Part shown: positions 34,701-45,003 of the stretch, piece after piece
Numbering within the stretch: the first letter of the stretch is position 1
Layout: every line of letters begins with the position of its first letter
Source of the DNA: Paratinospora sagittata
Taxonomy: Eukaryota > Streptophyta > Magnoliopsida > Ranunculales > Menispermaceae
NCBI GenBank assembly: GCA_035771175.1
Contig: CM069598.1
Span: 17,647,938-17,711,937, forward strand
DNA length: 64,000 bases
Reading direction: 5' to 3'
Program-made: the position numbers and the translations under genes
The notes under the pieces: generated by a model
Told to the model about the DNA's origin: nothing
The model's input: only the letters and a program-made list of their open reading frames with translations
Database searches by the model: none

Positions 34701-36100
34701 AGCATGTCCAATCATCGTCCCCAAGTCCTGGTCCTGAAATGCACAGTAAGTAGGGAAGAAGGTCACATTACAACTCAGATTATGGGTCAATTTTTTAATA
34801 GAGATAAGATTGGTAGATAGTTTAAGAACATGAAAAACATTTCTGAGTGTAAGGGTGGGGCTGATGTGAACATCACCTATACCAGCAACTGTGGTTAAGG
34901 ATCCATCAGCTGTGGCTATTTTCCGACTACTAGGACATGGGTTGTAGGTATGAAATATATTGGGAGAATTGGTTATGTGATCTGTAGCACCAGAATCTAT
35001 AACCCAAGAGTTAGTAAAAGATTTATCCGAGACGTTAAATTCAATAGAAATAGGAAAATTACCTAAATGGGCTAATGAACAAGTACCTGAGGGTTTGTCA
35101 AGAGTGCCAAGCAAAGATTTTAATCTTTCAATATCGCTTGGCTGAATCGGTCTGGCACCGGGGAGGCTGCAACTGTTGGTTCAGTAGACAAATATGCTTG
35201 GCCACTGGTTTTCTGCTGTCCTCCTTTGTAACCCCATTCTTTTCTGGAAGTTGAAGGCTTGCCATGAAGCTTCCAACACTTCTCCCTTGTATGTCTAGTC
35301 TTCTGACAATAAGTACACCTTAGATTGTCCCTATTGTCTCGATTTGGGACCTTTGATGATTCAGCGCGCAGAGTGTGTGTCCTCTGATCATTTCCCTGAT
35401 TGGCGATCATAGCTGAGTCTTCCAACTTTTGAGGTGTGAGCATAACACTTCTTCTGCTTTCTTCAGTCCGAATAGCGGAGATAGTCTCATTCAGAGTTAG
35501 TAACTTTTTGCTGAGAGTTTGAACTCTTACTTGATCAAACTCTGCATTGAGTTCAACCAAGAAGTCATAGACTCGATCCTTCTCAATATAGTTTTTTAAA
35601 ATTACAGCATCTGCAGGGCATTTAGTCTCAATACACCTATAATGGTCAAGTTCCTGCCAGAGATTTTTCAAGACGTTGGCATATTCAGTGACCGTCATGT
35701 TGCCTTATTTTGTTGTTCCAACTTTCACTTTGATTTCATACACTTGGGCTGCATCATGGGCCTTAGAGTATGTCTGATGAACGACATCTCAAATGTCTTT
35801 GGCGGTAGTTAGAAACATGCATGTATCACTAATATTTGGCGCCATTGAATTCCATAGCCATGCCATTATAGAAGCATCTTCGTTATCCCACGCTATAAAC
35901 TTAGGATCTCCAGGTGTAGGTCCAGTACCCAAAAAATGATTTAATTTTCCTTTGCCCTTCAGAAAAGTACGTACCAGCTAAGACCACTTCAAATAATTTT
36001 TTCCCTCAAGTTTGTAGGCTGCTTGAATGTTCGGTGGTTCTCCTTTCTCTATTTTATCAACTGTTTCTTCTGTCTGCACTGTTTCGGAAGTAACCGACAT
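31735..36100 (-). pseudogene. Copia gag-pol of element 3, broken
   Basis: All domains are recognisable: a Gag zinc knuckle near 35270-35320, protease DSGATDH near 34980, an integrase that keeps the catalytic Glu (GVAERKNG), RT with YVDD near 32685, and RNase H. The breaks include an amber codon at 35978-35980 in gag (also present in element 4), a gag frame break near 35115, the same 4-bp deletion as element 2 near 33875, and a stop near 32025 after the MAQGVCELL motif. From the deletion to about 32610 the sequence appears identical to element 2. Confidence 0.92.
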
Positions 36101-36640
36101 TTTCTCATTTTTTTCTCGTTAAAGAAGAAGATGAAGAAGACGAACACAGATCGAAGATGAGGAAGAACACAGTTGCAGATCGAAGATGAAGATGAAGAAG
36201 ACGAACACAGATCGACGATGAGGAAGAACACAGTTGCAGATCGAAGATGAAGATGAAGAAAATGAAGGAGAAGACGACGAAATGGCGATTGGCAGCAGCA
36301 GTTGCAGACGAACACAGTTGCAGATTGTGATTTGCAGATCGCGATTTAAGATCGAAGATGAAGATGAAGAAGAAGATGACGAAATAGCGATTGACGATGC
36401 GATTAGTAGCAGCAGTTGCAGATCGCGATTGAAATGGATACGGAAGACTACGATGCGTTTACAGTTGCAGGTGAACCAGGCGAACCAGTTCGCGATGTGC
36501 GATGATATCCTGTTTTCAGTCGATGAATCGAAAACTGAGTCGATGGTGATGAGCCAGGAACAGTCGCATGAACCAGACGAAGAAAACAATGAATCGCACG
36601 AAGCAGACGAAGAAGATGATGAACAGTAATAGTGCAGAGA
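36101..36640 (-). repeat. 5' leader of element 3 with GAAGATGAA-type repeats
   Basis: Long runs of GAAGATGAAGATGAAG-like units (36119-36260, 36340-36380) and repeated GCAGATCG words occur. A stretch near 36545-36600 matches the leader of element 4 near 59885-59990. The repeats produce acidic or Ser-rich open frames that I regard as chance. Confidence 0.75.
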
Positions 36641-36699
36641 CGGCGATGGTGATGGAAGAGGAAATGGAAGACGGCGATGCGCTTGCAGGTGAAGAAGGT

Positions 36700-36965
36700 G
36701 AGAAGATTAATAAATAGGTCATGAGTTTGAGTCTCGACAAGGAGGGAATATTAATAAATAGTGGTGAGAGGCATCCTGTAGGTCCCAAAAGGAGGTAGTA
36801 TTGTACTTGAACCCCACAAATAGATACTCGCACCCGTGGTGGTGGTCCTGTGGCTTCTCGTTGACATAGGGATTAGTCGGTCTAGAATAAGTTGGATATC
36901 CCCATGGAAGGGCAATTGTAAATCGGGATTGTAGCTTCTAAAAAAAGAAAAAAAAAAAAAAAGAG
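36700..36965 (+). mobile_element. SINE-like 3' fragment with A tail
   Basis: A box B-like GAGTTTGAGTCTC near 36722 and a GGGATTAGTCGG block near 36869 are followed by TTGTAGCTTCT and an A-rich tail at 36940-36963. It shares the GGGATTAGT block and general layout with the SINE at 14742. The head with box A is missing at the junction with element 3. Confidence 0.5.
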
Positions 36966-38890
36966 ATAAAAAGGTTAATTACTCATGAATCCTCTGAACT
37001 TCTATGAATAACATATTGGGAAGGTAGATTAGTTGCACAGCAAGACCAATGAGAAAAAAAAATTAAGAAGAAGCATGTTCTCCTTATTAGTGAGTTAGCA
37101 TTCCCAAATGAGAATATTTGCCACATGACATGATAAGCAAATCCAAACTTGACCTTGACCATCTTTAATCTTCTTTATCTCTTCTTCTTCCTTGTGTTTT
37201 TCTACTCATAATATTACAAAGTGATTGCTCAAGCACATGGTTCTCAAACAGTGGATCCAATGGACTTGCCACCATCTCTGTACATTGGGACTTCCTTTTT
37301 TTTTTTTGTCTTCTCAATGTGATCAAGGAAATATTATTAATTTTAAATTAGACACAAGCTTGATTAAAATAAACATTTTCGCCTAACCAAAAGTCACCGA
37401 CATTTCCCCCCTAAGTACGCCATTAATTAAACTAATAACATCTTTAAGTAATTGATAAATGGTCGGTTATAGAAAAGAAAGAATGGAGCAAATTCACTTA
37501 GAACACGCCCTTAAGCTCTTTCTTGGAATGGTAAATGATGTATATATAATTGTCTAGAGAATATTAAGATTTTATAATCATGCATCTATATATATTTGTC
37601 TTTGTTTAGTCAAATCAATCTTGCTTTGTCAATTATTTCTTTTATTTGATATATAGTGGAGTTTGGAGCTTAAAACATTAATAATATATATTTTAGAAAA
37701 AGGGTCTTTTTTTAATCATATATATATGGTTTATGTCCAAATTCAAATCTTGAATCCAAAATCTTCAAACAGATTTTTTTTTTTTAATATCAATTTTATA
37801 ATATAGTAGACTTATTATATTAATTTATTTACATTTAAAAAGTAACTGCCACATCCTAATAATATTAGTTTAAACCCTGCATATTCGTGCTAGTCATAGT
37901 ATCACATGCAACCGTCTGCTACTAGAGGATCATGCCAATCTCATTCCACTTATTTTTCTCTGTTATTTTAATATATTTTCTTAAATAATAATAAAAATCA
38001 TAATAACCTAAAAGGGCCAACAGATCAAGGAGTAGAATATATATATTCATTTATATTCTATGTACACAACAAGCAAATGTCACATGCTATGCTTTGACCA
38101 CATATATCAAATATCTAAATTCTTCTACTTATATTTTTAATTTTTAACTTTAGTTTAAGTTTGTCTCTATGCCTATTTATTTATTTTGAAGAAGTACTGT
38201 AAGGTCAGCAAGGATACCTAGTCAAACAATTAAAAAAAAAAAAAAAAAATTATCACCATGAATCTTGACCTGATAAAGTGTATCAATCCAACATCCCCAC
38301 ATGTAAGCTGGTATGTCAGTTCAGCTTCAGCCTTTTGAAAAATATTTTATTTATTGGGTATAGTATATTATTTCCACCTTGCTTAGCGTGACTACATTGT
38401 TTCAAGGTCAATTTTTTTCTTAAAAAAATTTGGGTCTTGTAGGCTGTCAAAAAAGCAATTTTGTCTGCCATTTCTAAAATAAAAGAAAAAATATATATAT
38501 TTTAAGAGGATGTGTTGATTTTCTGTTTTTGGAAAATATAAGGGAGAATTTAAATTAAATTTGACATATTTTCCATTATCTATGTATTTGTTTGTTTATT
38601 ATCAAAATCCACATTTATAAAATGGTTCTTTTTTGTATGTTATAACACGTTTGCGAGGTTGCGATTTAATTAAAGTTTGGGAATTTTTTTATTTTTTATT
38701 TTTTAAAAGTGCAATATGCATTTGATTTAGTGAAATCTAAAATTAAACTTTGAATCTATACTATACCTAAAAAAACAATTTTTTTGAAACATTAAATGGG
38801 TTTTCAGATCCTTTGGTTTTTTTTTTTTAATGTACAATACAAATAATAATAAATCAATATATATATATATATATGTGTGTGTGTGTATTT
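36966..38890. other. AT-rich intergenic DNA
   Basis: No gene was recognised. There are simple A and T runs and a (TA)n(TG)n microsatellite at about 38856-38886. Confidence 0.6.
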
Positions 38891-38899
38891 TGGCACAAT

Positions 38900-39110
38900 A
38901 AAATTTAGGTGAGGGGAGACTATCTCAGTCCAGAGTCAAGACACATCCTAAGTGTCAAAAAAGATTTACAGTGATGCTTATAAATCACATACTAATAAAA
39001 GACATCTTGAAATTATGGGGATGAGAATAATCAGCGTAAGATTCGAACACTTTCCTATGACGAGGAATTGAATCTCTAAACAGGCTGAGCCAACCTTCGT
39101 TGACTAGCAT
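38900..39110 (-). mobile_element. tRNA-derived SINE-like sequence
   Basis: On the minus strand, TGGCTCAGCCTG (box A, about 39080-39091) and GTGTTCGAATC (box B, about 39035-39045) have the spacing expected of a Pol III promoter. About 150 bp of non-tRNA body follows towards 38900. The borders and target duplication were not resolved. Confidence 0.45.
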
Positions 39111-39479
39111 CAAATTTATTGAGTAAGAAGACATTTCATTAAAAAAACTCAACTTAACTTAACGAAATCTTTTCTCAACTATATAAGTTCAGTTATTAAG
39201 ATCGATTTCTTCCATTTCTTTCTATTAAGGGTTAAGTTACATTCAAATTGTAAAAAATTAGATGTTTAGTAATTATTTCTGTTTATATTATTTTAACACT
39301 ATTTCTATGTCTATTGATATTTCACAAAAAATGAAAAATACAAACGAATGTCTTTATTAAGCCTTCTTCTTTTTATTTTTATATTTTTAATTAAAGAGCA
39401 CTACAAGATTAAATTTACAAGCGGACGTTAAAAAACAATCTCCATAAACCCTCCTATTCTAGAATTTGATCCTCAGACC

Positions 39480-40190
39480 GTCTTGTTGGGAGCGAGGGAG
39501 GGACCACTCGATCAATTCAAAATCCATCACATTACGTTGATAGCATAACAATATATTGAATCAAATAAGTGGATGGGGGCATAGGTTTCTTTAAAAAGAA
39601 AAGAAGAGAAGGGTAGTTTTGTCTTAAGAAATTTAACATAGAGAGGAGGACACTCAAATAACTGAGAAAGCATTTATTGTCGCTCAGGTGAATGTTTCAG
39701 CGTCGACACGCTGACATGTCGTCCTTGTAAAAAATCTTCGTTTTTTTTTTTATCCAGATCCTCTGCTTCCTTCGCTCAGCCTTCTCACCTAACAACGTCT
39801 TTTCATTACTAACACGTACCACTGCTCCTGCTGGAACCTTCATCAAGTGGGCCCAACCCCATCTGATCATCTTGTATCCGACAACTAAATCTGCCAAGAA
39901 TCATGATTCTTGGGACCCACGGCTCTCATCTTAAAAAGATAACGCCCTTATCTAATTAGGTCCTACCTATTGACACGTGTCGAAACCACATCAATATCAC
40001 TGACGTTTTTTTATCTCCTGTTTCACTGGATCATAAGCTTTGGAAGCCTTTGAATTGACTTTTATCCAGAGGTTTTTCCAGTGGATCCCGGATACTTTAT
40101 TATAAAAACCCGTTAGGACTCAGCAGTACACGTGGCAGTTGATGATAGTCGATGGGACATCGGACAGAGAACAGGAGCCTGGTGTAACGT
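39480..40190. other. Less AT-rich island with G-box words, no clear gene
   Basis: This stretch has GACACGTGTC near 39974, ACACGTGGCA near 40130 and a TATA-like TTATTATAAAAACC near 40099, against an otherwise AT-rich background. The only open frame of note is 66 codons on the minus strand (39697-39897), basic and unrecognised. It could be a promoter or gene remnant. Confidence 0.3.
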
Positions 40191-41929
40191 AACCACAAAT
40201 CATAGGATTAGTATTAAAAGATGAATAAATGATTTGCAATTATTATATGATACAGTTTTTAATACCTTTGCTTTGCATGGCCTTTATTTTAATTACTTTA
40301 AAATTATTTATTTATTATTTAATTAAATTTAAAATAAGTTAATTAATACTTAATTTTTATTTTATATGTCCTAAAAAAAATTAAGGTACGGATTAAAATA
40401 GAAGAGATGGAGCTACTCGCCATTTAATTTGATAATAATTAAAATTTAAAAATAGACTAATATTTAATTTTTGTGTTTATATGTTTAAAATAAGATTATG
40501 AGAAAAGATGAAGTCGTGTTCATCTATTGTTAGATTTTATCTCAATTCAACTAAATTTTTTTCTAAATACATGAAGTTAGCTACATGAATTAGCTTTATT
40601 CTTTCACTCCACTCTATTAAGAGTTAAATCAACATTCAAATTAAAAGAAGTTAATTTTTTTTTAATTATCTTCGTTCATGTTATTTTCGGTCTATTTTTA
40701 CCTCTATTGTTATTATTTAGTGTTAATAGGTTACTCTTCAAAATTGGTGCATCTAAAGGTTTATGTTGTATATATCCAAACTACCTTAGTCGATTCTCTC
40801 TTATTTTATTTAAAATTGGTGCTACTCCTACTATTATCCGAATATACTAATTTCTAGTTTTATCTTTTAAAGTTTTACTATATATTTATCTTAGCATTCG
40901 TATTTTTTTACAGTTTAAATTACCCAATATTTTGTACCCTATAGCATGGTGTTCATCTATTGTTACAAGATTTACATTATAATATTATTATGTTATTAGA
41001 TATGTAATAATATGTTCTATTTAATAAATTATAAAGAAAAAATCATAAAGTACTTTGTGGACTTGCCACTCGATTATAAATGAATTCAATTCTCACCATT
41101 AATGTGATATAGATCTTCCATGTGACAATGAAGGCAGTCGCTTGTATGCTAATGAGATGCATGAATTTTTTGAAAGAGGTGTGACATTTCAAAACCCCAA
41201 AAGTGTTAAAATCAATGTATGAGTGAAGAGAATTTGCCTCTATTTTTCGGTATGAAAATATTGTTCAAGTTTTTGTGTAATTACATGCATACATACGTGA
41301 ATTTGAGCAATATATATATATATATTGAAGGAATTTGAGCAATATTAATCCAATGAAAATCAAATGAAGATTGTTTTTTCTTATTTTTCTATTAAATTGT
41401 TTAGAGTATAGATACCCATCAAAAGGACAAAGTATATTTTATTTAGATGCTCATCACAAGGCTAGCTAGAAAAATCGAGTTTGAAAGCCTAATATTTGAA
41501 TTATTATAATTAAACAACAAACCTTTACATTATGATTTTTTTTTAAGTGCGGACACAAAGTCAAAGGATGCTGGCACTAAGACCAGTAGAAATAGGGACC
41601 TCTCAATAGAGCCAAGGCGGTGAACACAACGACGATGGGCATAAAGGGCCTGAATGTGAAATCATATGAACCAATTACTATAGTTCCGTTCCTACTTTTA
41701 TTAGGAGAGAGAAAGTTCTCACTTATTTATAAGGAGAGATAATCGAACTCTCGACTTCAAGTAAAAAAATTTGAATACACACCTTTGAAATTAGTCAACG
41801 TTTGCTTTAGTACAATAGACTTGCTAGACTAAGTTATGCTATCTAGAAATTCTTTAATCAATAATACTCTTGAAAAATACATTTAGAATAAAAAATTAAT
41901 TAGAATAATTGGCCACAAGTGGGTATATC

Positions 41930-41960
<31 letters not shown>

Positions 41961-42019
41961 TGGTACGTTGGAGCACTGCACCTGCTGCAGCCTCACTTTT
42001 CAAAAATAAGTCTGCCAAC
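40191..42019. other. AT-rich intergenic DNA upstream of the small gene
   Basis: No gene was recognised. A possible old SINE on the minus strand lies at about 41540-41790, with an AGTTCGATTATC box-B-like word near 41745. A (TA)n run is at about 41933-41955. Confidence 0.5.
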
Positions 42020-42025
42020 TTGACC
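42020..42025 (+). promoter_or_regulatory. W-box-like TTGACC
   Basis: TTGACC lies about 120 bp upstream of the small gene's start codon and 30 bp upstream of its first TATA box. WRKY factors bind TTGAC cores; whether this one is used is unknown. Confidence 0.35.
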
Positions 42026-42043
42026 AAAAGTGAATACCATATC

Positions 42044-42091
42044 ATTCACCTTGTATAAATACACACACATATATATTCACCTTGTATAAAT
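42044..42091 (+). promoter_or_regulatory. Duplicated TATA box of the small gene
   Basis: ATTCACCTTGTATAAAT occurs twice, 32 bp apart. The TATA boxes lie at 42054-42061 and 42085-42091, about 89 and 58 bp before the start codon. Either could set transcription start. Confidence 0.6.
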
Positions 42092-42142
42092 GCGCACGCA
42101 CACACATATATATATAACCCTTTTGTTGGTGTTAGGTAGGTG

Positions 42143-42556
42143 ATGAAGATGACACAAATGGGGCTCTCGTCAATATGGTGGCTCAAGCAGCACGCATCCA
42201 CCACCGGCACCACCAATTGTGGTGGTGGACCTTGTGGCTCCACCACCACCACCACTACTACTACTAAAACTACTACACCTACCAGCACCAGTACTAGTGG
42301 TAGAAACCAGTCACCCAACTGTTCTTATTGCCTTAAGAAACTGTTGAGAATACTGAAGAAACGTAGCAAGATGTTATTATTGTGTGAAGCAACTAGGCCT
42401 GCTACATTTCATTGCCACTATGATCCGATTAGCTACGCCCGAAATTTCGACACCACCGGTTGCGGAAGCATGCGTGAAGATGATGATTACGATTACTTCT
42501 ACACCTTCTCGTCGAGGTTTGTTGCTACCCCTTCAAGCATTGCAGCTCCAAGTTAA
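42143..42556 (+). CDS. Small plant protein with Thr-rich tract, function unknown
   Basis: An intronless 137-codon frame starts at the first ATG after two TATA boxes. Residues about 17-55 are low complexity, with runs of Thr, Ser and Gly. A conserved-looking part follows: CSYCLKKLLRILKKRSKMLL (a basic amphipathic stretch), FHCHYDPISYARNFD, an acidic EDDDYDYFY segment and FSSRF near the end. I have the impression that plants have short proteins with a YDPxSYxxNFD motif, but I cannot name the family. No signal peptide or membrane segment is clear. An ATG at 42149 or 42158 is a possible alternative start. Confidence 0.75.
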   Translation: MKMTQMGLSSIWWLKQHASTTGTTNCGGGPCGSTTTTTTTTKTTTPTSTSTSGRNQSPNCSYCLKKLLRILKKRSKMLLLCEATRPATFHCHYDPISYARNFDTTGCGSMREDDDYDYFYTFSSRFVATPSSIAAPS

Positions 42557-44352
42557 TTTGGTTGCAGCCACTTTCTCATTAGTATAGGAGTAGCAATAGT
42601 ATGATCAGTAGTACGTAGTAGTAGTAATAGCAATAATAGTAATAGTAGTGTTAATTTCCATCTTCTTGTTGATTGATTAGCTTTGTTTTGGTTTGTTTAT
42701 TATTTCATGACGATGAGATATAGACAGACAGTATTATATGGGATATTGTGAATTAATTAACCAGAAAACCCAGCTGGGTCACGCCTTTTTGATCACCTGG
42801 TTGAGCCAGTTATTATAACCTGGGAACCAAGAGAAGAGCAAGGGGAGGTTTTCGTGCGGCTTGTAAGATGTGTATTTTTTTTTAAAATTTTTTGTTGTTA
42901 AATTAATTAAAAGAAATATATTTTTGTAGAAATTAAAACAGTGGCTAAGAACTGATGAAATTGATATATATTGACACTTATTTCAGTATCACTTATAATT
43001 TGCTCTAGTTGTTGTAATTTTTTTTTTTTTTTCGGAATCATGTGTTGAGTACTGTTGTATATAATGGTGAAGAGCATACTCATCATCCTACAGGGCCATA
43101 AATAGCTGGATATATATACAGTTATGATTTTAGTATGGAGAGCCTGATCAACTACTGTTCATGGAGAAGTTTGGATTGATTGGGTGGTGTGGAAGCAATC
43201 TAATGATTCCATCTGTTTTATTTGGGTTTGTGATGGGAGCTGTGAGGGGCTGTGGGGTGATCAGGAAATTAATCTCTCATCTCTTTAAAAGGTCGAAACA
43301 AGAGGAAAACCCCTTGGGATTAATCAACCCTTTTGGCCACTAGTTAAAAAAGAAGGAGTGTTTTCAGCATTTTAAGGCTTGAAAGAATGGATAATGTTAA
43401 GAGTAATAACAAGGTTACTCCAATATTATGACCTAGAGGTCAAAGTTTGAATATAATCTAGAAATAGTTGTTCCTTAATAAAGTGAGGTAAAGTTGTATA
43501 CATTGATCTTTTCAATACACGAAATGCTAAAATCTTGAGGAAAATGATGAAGAGACTCGGATATCAAACTTCGTTGGTGTACTGTACTCCTTCATTTGAG
43601 TTTCTTGGATCAACCTAGAGTCGCATGTATTAGATGATCCAAGTACAACAAATGAGTTTGAGCAAGAGCCCCTGTAGCACTACCCAAATCTTTACACACT
43701 AGCTAGTGTTCCCATATTTTAGAGACATTTTTCAATATAGATCTTGCATATTCAAAGTCCCTGCAAGGTATTTAATAGCAAGAAAGAACTACTATCCAAA
43801 AGAATCTTACCATTCAATACTAAGGATTTAGTTGGTTGGTGTGGAGATTAGCGGGCTCCAAAGGTGGCCTAATACCTTATGACATGCCCAGTTCACAACA
43901 GGGGACTTGGGGTTCATTTCCATATAAAATAATATTAATAAATATAGTGGATTTAGTGGATCATTTTATGGAATAAGAGGCTTAAACTATGTCAATCAAC
44001 AAGACATATTGTGGGCAACAAAGGTTGAAAGGCTGATCAATGTGCAAACTCAAGGCTGCATAATCAATTTCACATTCTTGCCTTGTACAGTATTCTTTGG
44101 CTCTGAAACTTAGTTTGTCAGCCTTCACCCTGGAAAAGAAAAATGAATTATAAAAAGGGGAAAAAAATTAAGACTTAGGAAAAATCTTATCTGTAATGCC
44201 AGAGGAAGAACATCAACAAATACAGGATAGATTTCCTGCTGAGTGTCTCCTTGGCCAATTGTCCTTACAAGGGGAAAAAAGTAAATAGCTTTTCATTTCT
44301 CCCATGATTGATTAACTTAAAATAACAGAACAGCCAAATTACCAGCACCTTG
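42557..44352. other. Intergenic region after the small gene
   Basis: It holds the presumed 3' UTR of the small gene, with AGTAGTAGTAATAG-type simple repeats at about 42600-42650, then AT-rich DNA. No gene or transposon end was recognised. Confidence 0.5.
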
Positions 44353-44452
44353 GAATGAGATAGAGTGGGCAGCTGATTTGTTTGATACTTGTATGGAAAA
44401 CCTTGAAGTCATGGGTTCAAACTCCATCACTTACCTATCAAGAAAAAAAAAA
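44353..44452 (+). mobile_element. Short SINE-like sequence
   Basis: GGTTCAAACTCC (box B-like, about 44415-44426) is preceded by a tRNA-like GGGCAGCTGATTTG and followed within 30 bases by an A10 tail. It is only about 100 bp long; a decayed tRNA relic is the alternative. Confidence 0.4.
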
Positions 44453-45003
44453 TGTAAGAAGCTCTCCTTAATTCAAAAGAAACAACCTGTATCCAATTTT
44501 GTTAACTTGAGGGTGCAGATTTTGTAAAAACACATCTTGCTACATAAAAATCAACAGAATTTAGAACACTTGCCATGGAAAGCTTTCCTGAATGACTTCG
44601 TGCATCAGAGTTTTTGAAGATGAGAAAGGATAAAAATTGGAGAAATGGAAGAAGAGGGGAGAGAGAAAAACATGTCTATGCAGAGCCACCATCTACATGA
44701 CACTTCATGAAATCATCCTGTGGATTGGTAAAACATGAGAAAAGGGAGAAAAGAACCAGCTTTTACATACACAGGGAGCCTGTAATACCAATGACAAAAA
44801 TACATTTATATCTATGTATATTGAATTTGAAAGCAATGCCAAGCAGGCAAAAGACTACATTTCCTTTCCCATACGAACTTTACACAATGGGTGTCTTAAA
44901 ACAATCCTACTCCTGCTAATGAACACTCAAATTGAATTATGTTTACAAAACTTGATCACATGAGAGAAACCTGAAGCTTGGTGGGCTTTTTGGAAACTAA
45001 TCA
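44453..45003 (-). other. Probable 3' UTR of the CHR4-like gene
   Basis: The region directly downstream of the stop codon has no competing gene. Its exact end was not determined. Confidence 0.5.

Larger units (their letters stand above)
31477..36700 (-). mobile_element. 5'-truncated Ty1/copia retrotransposon, element 3
   Basis: A minus-strand member of the same family as elements 2 and 4. The 3' LTR is at 31477-31727, followed by a polypurine tract (CTCCCCCTC on the plus strand) and gag-pol to the start codon at 36098-36100. Leader sequence continues to about 36640-36700, where it meets an unrelated SINE-like 3' end. There is no 5' LTR and no primer-binding site, so it was truncated or recombined. 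It is a mosaic of element-2-like and element-4-like segments. Confidence 0.88.

Noticed and set aside
36119..36833. Ser-rich and acidic open frames on both strands
   Set aside because: They arise from GAAGATGAA-type simple repeats in the untranslated leader of copia element 3.
39697..39897. 66-codon basic minus-strand frame as a gene
   Set aside because: Too short and unrecognised to call; kept only as part of the island described in the findings.
42046..42318. 90-codon minus-strand frame with Val runs
   Set aside because: It is the complement of the ACC/ACT repeats that code for the Thr tract of the plus-strand small gene.
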